Source: Candidatus Poribacteria bacterium (GTDB lineage Bacteria; Poribacteria; WGA-4E; WGA-3G). From it: a DNA stretch of 59,476 nucleotides. Of this stretch, positions 43,484 through 51,580 are shown one piece after another. The position numbers and the translations under genes were made by a program. The stretch spans positions 1 to 59,476 of the forward strand of contig JAPPFM010000001.1 of assembly GCA_028821605.1 (NCBI GenBank). The letters run 5' to 3'. Positions within the stretch are counted from its first letter, which is position 1. The number at the start of each line of letters is the position of its first letter. Under the pieces are notes generated by a model. It was not told the origin of the DNA. It made no database searches and worked only from the letters and a program-made list of their open reading frames with translations.

Positions 43484-44638
43484 TTAGCTCTCCGTCTGCC
43501 CGACGGCGAGGGTTTTTAAATTGATAGCTGCGTTAACATCTCGATCTATAGACGTTCCGCAGTTGCTACAATGATACTGTCTCTCCGAAAGTGTTAAGTC
43601 GTCTTTCTTATGTCCGCACATGCTACATGTTTTACTTGAGGCAAAGAACCGATCGGCTTGAAAAATAGGTATACCCAGGGACGCGGCTTTCGTCTTGAGT
43701 TTCCCAAGGAAACCGCCAAGCGCAGCGTCTGATAACACCTTTGAGAGTTTCCTATTCTTTAGCAGGTTCGTGATCTGTAGCGTTTCTATACCAACACTAC
43801 TGACACCTATGAGAATCTCAGTTGTTGCTTTATGGTGAGCGTCGCGACGGATACACGCAATGCGATAATGGAGTCGCTCCACTTTTCGCTTTTGCTTATA
43901 CCAATTTTTAGACAAGAACACCTTTCGACTTAACTTGCGTTGTTCTCGCTTGAGTTTTCGCTCGTAACGCTTTAATGCCTTCGGGTTTTCGTATTTTCTG
44001 CCATCATCAAGTGTCGCTAATGTGGAAATACCTACGTCTATACCGATTGTGGGGTAGATTGAACGCTCAATCAGGTTTGGTGTTCCAATATCGGTATGAG
44101 ATGCAAACCAATCCACAAACTCTGATGATGCTGGACATCGGTGGATAGGGGGTTGCAGTTCTACAGATACAGACGCAAACCAACGATGTGCAGTTCTTGA
44201 TATGGTAACGGATACGATTTTTCCTTTAAAGCGCAATTCCTCAAACGTTTTGACCCAACCGATTTTGGGTAGCTTGATATGTTTACCTTCCATGCGGACG
44301 GATTGCTCATCGGTTGTATAGGAGTGCCTGCAACCTCGTTTTTTCAGTCTTGGAAACTTCGCCCGCTTTTTCCTCCAGTTGTCTATAGCAGAACCGAGGT
44401 TGTGGATAGCATACATCGCAGCACGTTGATCTTGTGCTTTCGTCCAATCAAACGCTTTCTTTTTCGCGTTAAAGCGTCTGTTTAGATCATACATAGATAA
44501 GAAATTATCCGATGCGAGTTCCGCCTTAAAATCAGACAATGCAGAATTGTAGGCAAACTTCGCATAACCGCATTGCTGGTAAAACCAAGATACCTGCGCG
44601 CGCTCCGGGCGTAATGCCATTTTATGTGTCTTTATCAT
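43484..44638 (-). CDS. tnpB: TnpB RNA-guided endonuclease
   Basis: 384 residues, normal length. The N-terminal helix-turn-helix ([20 protein letters not shown]), wedge and linker lead to the RuvC-like catalytic site: [13 protein letters not shown] (Asp, ~197), [16 protein letters not shown] (Glu) and the final [12 protein letters not shown] (Asp). A zinc finger, CSMCG...CSNCG, sits between the last two. All catalytic residues are intact, so nuclease activity is plausible. TnpB cuts DNA next to the target motif using an omega RNA from the element's right end and helps keep the element in place. The TTGAC motif of the promoter region would be its target-adjacent motif. Confidence 0.93.
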   Translation of the reverse strand: MIKTHKMALRPERAQVSWFYQQCGYAKFAYNSALSDFKAELASDNFLSMYDLNRRFNAKKKAFDWTKAQDQRAAMYAIHNLGSAIDNWRKKRAKFPRLKKRGCRHSYTTDEQSVRMEGKHIKLPKIGWVKTFEELRFKGKIVSVTISRTAHRWFASVSVELQPPIHRCPASSEFVDWFASHTDIGTPNLIERSIYPTIGIDVGISTLATLDDGRKYENPKALKRYERKLKREQRKLSRKVFLSKNWYKQKRKVERLHYRIACIRRDAHHKATTEILIGVSSVGIETLQITNLLKNRKLSKVLSDAALGGFLGKLKTKAASLGIPIFQADRFFASSKTCSMCGHKKDDLTLSERQYHCSNCGTSIDRDVNAAINLKTLAVGQTES

Positions 44639-44735
44639 GGTACATCACGGCTCACGGCTTTAACCCCTAATGAGTGGGTAGGCAAGCACGTCACCTTGCG
44701 ATAACGCTCATTATGCTTGCCACCGTGATATATTA

Positions 44736-44764
44736 ATTATACCACAAAACACACCTCTTGTCAA
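44736..44764 (-). promoter_or_regulatory. Consensus promoter of tnpB, -35 straddling the element boundary
   Basis: Minus strand TTGACA (44764-44759), 17-bp spacer, TATAAT (44741-44736). TTGAC belongs to the target and the final A to the element, so insertion completes a perfect -35. It would transcribe tnpB and possibly leuC. Confidence 0.65.
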
Positions 44765-44799
44765 ATGTTTTTTCGCTTCTAACGCACGAGACACGGGGG

Positions 44800-44830
44800 T
44801 TGAACCCAAAGCTAAAGCATTGGGATTGTT
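44800..44830 (-). mobile_element. Solo right-end-like remnant of a second IS200/IS605 element
   Basis: Minus strand AACAATCCCAATGCTTTAGC then TTTGGGTTCAA: an imperfect hairpin (CCCAA/TTGGG, GC/GC, loop TTTA) followed by TTCAA. The intact element's right end reads AATCCCACGACTTTAGACAT then GGGAGTGTCAA, the same layout ending in TCAA. No second tnpB is attached. Confidence 0.5.
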
Positions 44831-44945
44831 AAGGGAGTCCCTTCATATCTTTCTTTTACCTTTGTTCTATTTGTCATTATGAAGAATAAAAAAATTATAC
44901 ACAATGTCTCTTGAGAATTCAACTGAAATAGCGATTCTCGAGTCT

Positions 44946-45026
44946 GGTAGGTTTAGTTTCCTAACCGAACCGGATCGGCCATGAAATCTTACCCCGGCCC
45001 GGTAGGTTTAGTTTCCTAACCGAACC
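44946..45026. repeat. Two direct copies of a 26-bp palindromic repeat (GGTAGGTTTAGTTTCC family)
   Basis: Bases 44946-44971 and 45001-45026 are identical (GGTAGGTTTAGTTTCCTAAC then CGAACC), 29 nt apart. An inverted, perfectly palindromic relative (GGTTCGGTT-AAGA-AACCGAACC then TACC) is at 50116-50141 on the far side of the restriction-modification cassette. Confidence 0.85.
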
Positions 45027-45065
45027 GTATTCTACGCGGAAACCTTGAAAACTTCAAAACCCTTG

Positions 45066-45977
45066 TTAGCTGCTTTTGTGGCGCGTTAATGTGGATACGG
45101 CTTCTGTCAATTCTGCTTTGTTTTTTAAGATAGCGGACAACCTTTCAGACAGTTCGCCTAAAACGAGTCTAACGGTACTGGCAAGTTTTAGACATTCTTC
45201 ATCGGTTAATTCGTGCACACCTCGACTAAGCGCATGGTGCAACAAAAGTATTGGACTATGACCATCAATCAATAGGCTTTCCGGCATGGCATCCTTTGCC
45301 ATCTTAATGGCTTTACTAAATTGAGTCTCTTTCATCGCTTCATGTAATGTGTCGATTTTGTCTTGTGGCACCCCGATTTTCTCAGATACTTTGACAATTT
45401 CCGCTAAAATCCTATTCTTTTGGTTCTCCACCACCCGTCGATAATAAGTAAAAGCACCTATACCAAGTCCATGATTCTCACAATTACGCCCCTTGAGAAA
45501 AATATCCCTATCTGGGCCAATTAGTTTAATAAGTTTTGGTGGAACAGGCGGGCCGTAAGGTGGAAGTTCACCAAGTTTGCAACACATTTGAAAGGATTGT
45601 TCACCTGTAAAGAGTATCACCTTCAAAGAATACACTTTTTGAGTTTTTTGGCAATTGGAGCATTGATAGATAACATGCAAATAATTAGCGTTATTTTCTT
45701 TTAAAGTATTTCCTTCAAAATATGTTCCTGCGCTTGAAAAAACATTAGTGCACCGAAAAAATCGAATCCCCTTACATGAATCATCTGAACAGTGAAGTTC
45801 CAAATCAGGTGTATTGAGTTCCATACTCACCGTGGGGTATCGGCCTGCGTGTTCCATTTTTTCTACAGATAAATCCGAGATATACCTTGATTGATTCGGA
45901 GGTGTGTTTTGCAGAAACTCAGAAAGAGTCTGGGCGGTGCCTTCTGTCTGTTTCTGTTCTTGCTTGTTACGATCCAT
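45066..45977 (-). CDS. Hypothetical zinc-ribbon protein downstream of the restriction-modification gene (DUF4145-like)
   Basis: 303 residues, cytoplasmic. Cysteine pairs CSDDSCKG, FFRC, CSNCQK and MCC in the first 140 residues suggest a zinc ribbon. The C-terminal part is helical, with GIGAFTYYRRVVENQKNRIL, recalling DUF4145 proteins that often ride with restriction-modification systems. It starts 17 nt after the stop of the large fused enzyme and is probably co-transcribed with it. Possible roles are an accessory or controller of the restriction enzyme, or an independent defence component; no catalytic motif is seen. Confidence 0.65.
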   Translation of the reverse strand: MDRNKQEQKQTEGTAQTLSEFLQNTPPNQSRYISDLSVEKMEHAGRYPTVSMELNTPDLELHCSDDSCKGIRFFRCTNVFSSAGTYFEGNTLKENNANYLHVIYQCSNCQKTQKVYSLKVILFTGEQSFQMCCKLGELPPYGPPVPPKLIKLIGPDRDIFLKGRNCENHGLGIGAFTYYRRVVENQKNRILAEIVKVSEKIGVPQDKIDTLHEAMKETQFSKAIKMAKDAMPESLLIDGHSPILLLHHALSRGVHELTDEECLKLASTVRLVLGELSERLSAILKNKAELTEAVSTLTRHKSS

Positions 45978-45994
45978 TATAGAGGTGTCCTTTT

Positions 45995-48900
45995 TTATAG
46001 ATACTTTGTGAGAATGACATTTTTACGCTCAGTGGCGTTATCAATCACGGCTTGGGCTTCGGTAATTTTTGCCTCTAATTGATCAACTTCTGTCACTAAT
46101 TGCTGTGGAATATCAAGCGATGGAACAAGGATTCTTTCTATTTTCTCCCAAGATGTTCTCGGTAATTGTTGACCACTGACTGTTCTTATCACCTCAGAAT
46201 TAAATTCTTTAGACAGAAAATAGTGTTTGTAAAAAATAGCCAAGTGTGCGACATAAGGTCTAAGCACCAATATGTCAGTCGAGCAGATTCCATCTACCTG
46301 CGCCAAATGAACTTTATTCAAATTAGGTCTGAGTTTACCGTATAAAATATCGCCTTTACGAAAAACGTTTTTATTGCTTTTTAGCATAGAAAAATCAGAC
46401 TGGGTGTCTCCTAACAATACACCTGTTTGGCTCTCAATATTCTCTAAGCCAACATAGTAAGCGGGGCCATTTTTCTCTTTTGGGTTAACGATGTCGGATA
46501 TTCTGTCAACTACTTCGTTTAACATTGACGTTTTTTCAACAGCACTAACTAAATCTTCAATCTTTTGTTTTGCTGCAGTAATGGTTTCGCGGGTTTGGGC
46601 AGTCTCTTGATCCACTGCTTCACATTTATCAACAATGCGCTTTTGTACCTCAAGTGGTGGGAGAGGGATTTTTATTTCTTTAAGGTTGGTTGAATTTAGT
46701 CCGCCTTGGGCAGAACCTGTGATGTTGTGTTTGAGCAAATTTTGACCGTTTTGAGAAAAAAGAAAATAAAAAATGTAGTGCTGCTTTAATCCGGAGACAC
46801 ACCTTAAGAGAAAGACATGTTCGTTTACCATTGCTTTTTGATCGTTTAGTTCATCTCTTAAGAGCGCAATTTTTCCGGTTAAAGCACCATCTTTACAAAG
46901 TAAAATATCATTTTCTCGCAATATACCTCTCTTACTACCGTGGTAAAACTCCAATGGAACATATTTAGGTGTACTTAAGTCAACCATGCCAGTTGTTGGA
47001 TGTATATGTTCGCCTCCCAAACTCCAAGCACCGTTCGATATATTTCCAACGCCGCCTTCCGGTCTATTTCCGCTTTCAATAGTTTCTATTTCATCTCCTA
47101 ACTTCACCAACGGATATTGTGTTTCTATATCTTGCGGTGGATTCAATCTAATGACTTTATCGAAGTCTACGCGGCTGAAATTCAACATATCGGTGAGCTT
47201 GGTATAGGAGCAGTGTTCAGGCAGTGGATCGGTGATTTCACCGATAAAATTGCGTTTGATTGCTGTGTTTATTTTCGTCCCGTTGTCTAAGTTTTGTGGA
47301 TCAAACAAGGGGGTGATAATGTCATTGACTGTTTCACCGCCTTCGTATTTAATGCCCTCGCGCCCTTTGGCACTGCTCCACTCATAGCCTAAAAATTGTT
47401 TTCGTTCTTTGCTGGTATTCGGGGCATTAACAATGAGTACTTTACTTTCTTGCTCGTGTGCGAGAATGAAGTAATAGAGCTTTTCTTTTTCTATCTTGTG
47501 TAGGTAAACGATAAAGCGTTGATCCAATTCCGCTAATTGCTCTGCTTTCTTTTTCTTTTTGAATACATTGGATTTTTTCAGGTTTTTAATTTCTGTGCTT
47601 TGGTCGAAGTCTTGTCTGTAGTCCTTGAAAATATCGTATTCCAATAGGTTAGAAAGTGGATCAAGGCTGGTCTGATCAAAAAGCTTGATGTATTCTTCAT
47701 AAGAGACCTCAATATGGTTGCAATAGGCTTTTATAAGAGGATAGTCTTGATATACTTCACCGTCCTCATCGCCCTCAAAAAAGTTTTCTACTCGATTGTG
47801 GTAATGCTCGGCAGCTTCCGGTTTTTGTACTTTTTCCTTTCTTCTCAAAAATAGCACCACTGTATTGGTGCCTGTCTTGCCAAAGGTACCGCTCCCTAGT
47901 TCTGCAACACTCACTATATCAAAAAATTGTAGCAGGAATTCACGCGTACAGTTGTGAACAGCCTCCGTGTTGGACAAAATGCTGGATGGAACAATCACAC
48001 CAACCACCCCACCCGGTGCCATTAAGTGGTGAATCCGTTCTAAAAAGAAGCATTCAATGTTATTCGTATTGCTATTTTCGCCTGTGGCTTCAATAAGTTT
48101 ATATTGGTCTTTGTCCGCATCATTCAAGGTGTGTAAAAAGCCTTCGACTGCAAAGGGCGGATTTGCCACTAAGATATCGTAACCCTCCGGTCGAATTTCC
48201 GGGTGGGAAGCAAGCGCGTCGGCATCTAATATTTTAATCTGTTCTTGACCGTGCATATAGGCGGCGACTTTTGCGACTTTTGCCAAGCGGTCTTCTTTTT
48301 CGATGCCCGTGATTTGGCTATAGTAGTTGTTTACATCTCTTTCTTGTTTTTCAACTAACGGTTTTATCTGATAGGCGTATTCATTCAAAAAATGCCCCGA
48401 GCCGCAGGCATAATCAATGGCTTTAAGCGGTTCGGGATCGCCTTTAATTTTTTGAGCGAGTGGTAAGGAGGAAACAATAAATTTGCAGATAGGCAGCGGC
48501 GTGAAGAACTGCCCTTCGGACTGCTTGATCCCGTTGTCAAGAAAAAACTCAAACATATCACCCAAGAACTGGTTTTGGTCATCTGTTTTGAGCCGTAACC
48601 CTTGCCACATTTGGACAACCTCTGACAAAACTGCAGTATTCCTGTTGAACAATTCTTCGTTATGGGTGTCCAGAAAGGAGAACGCAGAGTTGGAAAAAAA
48701 CTTAAGCTCTCTAAAATATTCCTGAATCTGTTTCTTGGTGGCGTTGCGATCATTTTTGACTGGCCAAAATGCCGCGTCGATCTGGTCGCTACTGATGTAG
48801 CTGATTTCTTCGTTTAGAAACTTACGCATGCCTCTTTGATAGAGGTTTTGCAATCTATCAACAAAATCAAAGTAATTGTCGGAAGCGGGTCCGTTCCAAT

Positions 48901-49777
48901 AAAATTTAAGGTTGTCTCTGTTTTCTTCCTCGTCAACCAGTTTGCACAAAAACAGATTGACCAGGACCTCAAAGGCAGTTTCACGTCTTGCGATATTGTG
49001 CGTTCTTAAAATGGTTCGGAAGTCATGGTACTTGCGATCTTTATCGTTGGCACCAATGGGTTTAGTATCTTCGGCAAGGGTGTAGTTGTCCTTGCCAATT
49101 TGATAGGCTTGAATATTGTCTTCAAAAATACCGACTTCTGTGAATTCTAATTTGTAGGTATCACGCCAAGCGACGAAGCGATGTTCAGCTTTGTCCGCCT
49201 CTCCAAAGGAGGGTAGTGTCGTATCTTCTGCTAAAATCTGTGGATTGTCAAGGTGCGGAATCAGTTTGTATTCAAAATCTAATTTATCTTCCAAGAAGTC
49301 AGAAGCGTAAAGACAGAGGTATTGGGTTTGGGCCTCCTGGTGGGCATAGCTAAACAACTGCCCTCCGTCTTGACGAGTGTCGTCCCATGCCTTTTCAAAT
49401 TCATCACCTGCTGTTTTGCATTCAATAATCAGTAAAGGATTCTTTTCTTGGTCTCTAACCAATATATCCGCACGTCCACCGCTGGGACCGTGCCCAATTC
49501 TCCAGGTTGGTTCCAGTTCTAAATGTCTGGGCTTATATCCTTTTTCCAAGAGGCGATGGACGCATTCAAACACGACAAAATTCTCCGGTTGTGAGAAATT
49601 GCATGTATCCCGTCGATTGACTATTAGCCCTCTATCTTCGGGGTAAATTATGCTTTGTTTGCCGAAGTCTACCTTCAAATCGGTTTCACCAATTGATTTT
49701 TGGAAGGTGTTGTCTTCCTCTGTGAAGCCGAGCGTTGTGAGCAGGTCTTTAAGGTTGTTTTTTGTTATCATAGTCAT
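45995..49777 (-). CDS. Single-chain restriction-modification enzyme (endonuclease-methylase-specificity; type IIB/IIG-like)
   Basis: 1260 residues in one chain. An N-terminal HsdR_N-like PD-(D/E)XK nuclease: GRADILVRDQEKNPLLIIEC-K (about 97-118). Then an N6-adenine methylase with motif I AIDYACGSGHF (~452) and motif IV DILVANPPFA (~533). From about 875 there are two HsdS-type target-recognition halves separated by conserved helices (PLVKLGDEIETIESGNRPEG; IPLPPLEVQKRIVDKCEAVD; VPSLDIPQQLVTEVDQLEAK). The order R-M-S and length resemble AloI-type enzymes that methylate adenine and cut on both sides of their site. There is no helicase domain, unlike type I HsdR. Recognition sequence unknown, probably bipartite because two recognition halves exist. 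AGGGGAAAC precedes the ATG. Confidence 0.88.
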   Translation of the reverse strand: MTMITKNNLKDLLTTLGFTEEDNTFQKSIGETDLKVDFGKQSIIYPEDRGLIVNRRDTCNFSQPENFVVFECVHRLLEKGYKPRHLELEPTWRIGHGPSGGRADILVRDQEKNPLLIIECKTAGDEFEKAWDDTRQDGGQLFSYAHQEAQTQYLCLYASDFLEDKLDFEYKLIPHLDNPQILAEDTTLPSFGEADKAEHRFVAWRDTYKLEFTEVGIFEDNIQAYQIGKDNYTLAEDTKPIGANDKDRKYHDFRTILRTHNIARRETAFEVLVNLFLCKLVDEEENRDNLKFYWNGPASDNYFDFVDRLQNLYQRGMRKFLNEEISYISSDQIDAAFWPVKNDRNATKKQIQEYFRELKFFSNSAFSFLDTHNEELFNRNTAVLSEVVQMWQGLRLKTDDQNQFLGDMFEFFLDNGIKQSEGQFFTPLPICKFIVSSLPLAQKIKGDPEPLKAIDYACGSGHFLNEYAYQIKPLVEKQERDVNNYYSQITGIEKEDRLAKVAKVAAYMHGQEQIKILDADALASHPEIRPEGYDILVANPPFAVEGFLHTLNDADKDQYKLIEATGENSNTNNIECFFLERIHHLMAPGGVVGVIVPSSILSNTEAVHNCTREFLLQFFDIVSVAELGSGTFGKTGTNTVVLFLRRKEKVQKPEAAEHYHNRVENFFEGDEDGEVYQDYPLIKAYCNHIEVSYEEYIKLFDQTSLDPLSNLLEYDIFKDYRQDFDQSTEIKNLKKSNVFKKKKKAEQLAELDQRFIVYLHKIEKEKLYYFILAHEQESKVLIVNAPNTSKERKQFLGYEWSSAKGREGIKYEGGETVNDIITPLFDPQNLDNGTKINTAIKRNFIGEITDPLPEHCSYTKLTDMLNFSRVDFDKVIRLNPPQDIETQYPLVKLGDEIETIESGNRPEGGVGNISNGAWSLGGEHIHPTTGMVDLSTPKYVPLEFYHGSKRGILRENDILLCKDGALTGKIALLRDELNDQKAMVNEHVFLLRCVSGLKQHYIFYFLFSQNGQNLLKHNITGSAQGGLNSTNLKEIKIPLPPLEVQKRIVDKCEAVDQETAQTRETITAAKQKIEDLVSAVEKTSMLNEVVDRISDIVNPKEKNGPAYYVGLENIESQTGVLLGDTQSDFSMLKSNKNVFRKGDILYGKLRPNLNKVHLAQVDGICSTDILVLRPYVAHLAIFYKHYFLSKEFNSEVIRTVSGQQLPRTSWEKIERILVPSLDIPQQLVTEVDQLEAKITEAQAVIDNATERKNVILTKYL

Positions 49778-49821
49778 GTTTCCCCTGGAGGGACTTTTGA
49801 TGAAGCTTTAGCAACTACCGA

Positions 49822-50006
49822 TATAAACATACCGCCCTTACAGGGCTTGACTCTTTGTTTGAACACGCTGCTATAAACATTCCGTCCTTACAGGACTGAA
49901 GAGTTTTTGGGCATACACGATTTGCGCAAGATCCGGTGCGGTTGCAAACCACATCATAGGTGGCAATTTAAGGAACGTCTACAAATGCCGCCCCTACGGG
50001 GCTTTA
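49822..50006. repeat. Three copies of a short palindromic repeat with core CC-GYCCYTACRGGRC
   Basis: Units read TATAAACATACCGCCCTTAC-AGGGCTTGA, TATAAACATTCCGTCCTTAC-AGGACTGAA and TACAAATGCCGCCCCTAC-GGGGCTTTA. The stems change in step (GCCC/GGGC, GTCC/GGAC, GCCCC/GGGGC), so the hairpin rather than the exact sequence appears to be kept. Confidence 0.75.
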
Positions 50007-50115
50007 TCTTTTTTTGATTCCCATCTCTACACAGATACTAAAGAAACACCCAAGCAAATAAACCCTACGGGATTCAAGAGGGCTTTAGAGTCTTCAAGGT
50101 TTTTGTGTAAAATCT

Positions 50116-50141
50116 GGTTCGGTTAAGAAACCGAACCTACC
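50116..50141. repeat. Palindromic repeat, inverted relative of 44946-45026
   Basis: GGTTCGGTT-AAGA-AACCGAACC, perfect 9-bp stem, followed by TACC. Together with the copies at 44946 and 45001 (opposite orientation) it brackets the restriction-modification cassette. Confidence 0.82.
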
Positions 50142-50232
50142 GGACCTGGGTTCGAGACGGTTATTTGCTCTAAAATTGACACTTACTTATGAGTACGCCG
50201 CAAAACTGCATCTACCGTTGGCTGGCTAAAGG

Positions 50233-51411
50233 TTACTCAAAAGGTTGCAATGTGCCGTTTTTGGCTATCAGTACCCGCGGCTCGTAAACAGCATCTCCGT
50301 CGGCATTGAAAGAGAACTTGCCAAAAACTGTGTCAAGGTCCCTGATGTTCGCCAGCGCGTCTCGGATTGAGATAGCATCGGTTGCTTGAGCATTCTTAAT
50401 TGCCTCTGCTAAAATGTGAACGGAGGCATACGATGCCGTAGCGAAGACATTTGGTTCCATGCCGTAAATCGCGCTGTAGTTCTTAACAAAGGCTTGATTT
50501 CCAGGTGTGTCGTCTGTGGGGAGCCAACCGATAAAAGTAATTACGCCTTCAGCGGCGGCACCTGCGGCTGCCACCTCAACATCGGTTACTGAGCTCACAA
50601 TAAACGGAACGGATATGCCGAGTTGGCGGGCTTGAATCAGTATCCCCGGTTTTTCGGGTGGTAATGCTGAAACAAAGATAGCATCGGGATTCAACGCCTG
50701 TATTCGGGTTAATTGCGCCGAGAAGTCGGCATCGCCACTTTGGAAGGATTCTGTGGTGAGCACCTCAATACCCTTTGCAGTAAACGCTTCTTGCAATGCC
50801 GTGTCTCGATCTGTAGAAAAACCATCGGTTTCATCATACATTGTAGCCACGCGTTGATAGCCGAGTTTCGCGTGTGTTACCTCTATACCTTTAGGAACCA
50901 CAACGTCTGTCGTGAGCGGGATCCGAAAGACAAAATCACCGATTGCGCTAAGACCGCGCTCACCCGATGTCGGGCTGATTGCGACAATCTGATTCTCTTG
51001 CGCAATAGGAAAAGCCGCTCTCGTTGCGCTTGACGACGCTGGCCCGATAATAACAGACATGCTGTCTTCATGAATTAGTTTATTGAAAGCATCAACCGCA
51101 CCCTCCGGCGTACTGGTGTCGTCTTCAATGATAAACTTGAGTTTTGTATTGCTGGGTCGCGATTCGGAGGGTACGCCCCCTACAAGTTGCGGGTTGTTAA
51201 TTTCATTGAGAGCGAGGTCGAACCCTTGTTTCATGAGTTCACCTGCGGCAGCCAAGTGCCCCGTCAAAGGTAAAACGACTCCGATGGAGATCTCGTCGCT
51301 TTTACCTTCTACCTGTGGTGTAGTAGGTTGGACAACTTGGGATACCCGCTCACAGGCGGAAAAGCCTATTATCAAGGTGGCAATTGCCACGATTAACATA
51401 AATGATTTCAT
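50233..51411 (-). CDS. ABC transporter substrate-binding lipoprotein (branched-chain amino acid/Leu-Ile-Val type)
   Basis: 392 residues. The signal peptide ends in the lipobox GFSAC (Cys ~20), so it is a membrane-anchored lipoprotein. The mature part is a Peripla_BP_6 binding protein: ISIGVVLPLTGHLAAAGELM, GFDLALNEINN, KLKFIIEDDTSTPEGAVDAF, SVIIGPASSSATRAAFPIAQ, DAIFVSALPPE, FVKNYSAIYGMEPNVFATAS. Such proteins bind branched-chain amino acids, amides or related small molecules for an ABC importer. No permease or ATPase genes are adjacent, so the partner transporter is elsewhere or the protein works in sensing. AAAGGACG precedes the ATG. Simple CAGTTGTCAGT-type repeats flank it upstream. Confidence 0.92.
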   Translation of the reverse strand: MKSFMLIVAIATLIIGFSACERVSQVVQPTTPQVEGKSDEISIGVVLPLTGHLAAAGELMKQGFDLALNEINNPQLVGGVPSESRPSNTKLKFIIEDDTSTPEGAVDAFNKLIHEDSMSVIIGPASSSATRAAFPIAQENQIVAISPTSGERGLSAIGDFVFRIPLTTDVVVPKGIEVTHAKLGYQRVATMYDETDGFSTDRDTALQEAFTAKGIEVLTTESFQSGDADFSAQLTRIQALNPDAIFVSALPPEKPGILIQARQLGISVPFIVSSVTDVEVAAAGAAAEGVITFIGWLPTDDTPGNQAFVKNYSAIYGMEPNVFATASYASVHILAEAIKNAQATDAISIRDALANIRDLDTVFGKFSFNADGDAVYEPRVLIAKNGTLQPFE

Positions 51412-51429
51412 TCTATACGTCCTTTCTTT

Positions 51430-51580
51430 TTCGTAGCCGTCAGTTTTCAGTTGTCGGTCGTCGGTTAAGAGGTTTCATGGAACAATTTACCACTCCCTGG
51501 AGTACTCCAAATTTGCGGAGATTGTTACAAAAACGGAAACGCTTAACTGATAACTGACAACTGACGACTGATAACTATTA
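51430..51580. repeat. Simple CAGTTGTCGGT/TAACTGATAACTGAC-type repeat tracts
   Basis: The tract at about 51430-51475 (GTCAGTTTTCAGTTGTCGGT, CGTCGGTTAAGAGG) and its near reverse complement at about 51543-51578 (TAACTGATAACTGACAACTG, ACGACTGATAAC) lie between the binding-protein and ribonuclease J genes. Similar units occur at 12130-12155, 12250-12293 and 31240-31382, and, in frame, inside ribonuclease J. Confidence 0.7.

Larger units (their letters stand above)
43393..44759 (-). mobile_element. IS200/IS605-type element carrying only tnpB (IS1341-like)
   Basis: Boundaries inferred on the minus strand. The target motif TTGAC is at 44764-44760, the left end starts at 44759, and the right end finishes with TCAA at 43396-43393. 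TTGAC-like left targets and TCAA right ends are characteristic of ISDra2-like members. The left subterminal hairpin is GGCAAGCA/TGCTTGCC (44681-44688 and 44714-44721). The right-end hairpin CCCACG..CATGGG is at 43401-43420. No tnpA transposase is present, so it is non-autonomous. It lies 7 bp upstream of the leuC start codon. Confidence 0.75.
44765..45065. other. Intergenic region with relic right end and palindromic repeats
   Basis: No gene. It holds a second IS605-type right-end-like hairpin (44800-44830), a small AAGGGA-G-TCCCTT palindrome (44831-44843) and two copies of the GGTAGGTTTAGTTTCC repeat (44946-45026) just downstream of the zinc-ribbon gene. Confidence 0.6.
49778..50232. other. 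Intergenic repeat cluster
   Basis: About 455 bp without a gene. It contains three related units (49822-49851, 49872-49900, 49983-50006) with cores CCGCCCTTACAGGGC, CCGTCCTTACAGGAC and CCGCCCCTACGGGGC, and the palindrome at 50116-50141. Also present is ACACCCAAGCAAA (about 50047), a short string also seen at 18466 and 53537. Confidence 0.65.

Noticed and set aside
44946-45026. A two-repeat CRISPR-like arrangement (26-nt repeats, 29-nt spacer)
   Set aside because: Only two copies, no cas genes, and the same palindromic family recurs singly at 50116-50141, so it is a dispersed repeat.
45995-49777. Classical type I restriction subunits
   Set aside because: No helicase domain or separate hsdM/hsdS genes are present; all three functions are in one 1260-aa chain, which fits single-chain type IIB/IIG enzymes better.
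50140-50160. A tRNA-like T-arm (GGTTCGAGAC) near 50149
   Set aside because: No acceptor stem, D-arm or anticodon arm can be folded around it.
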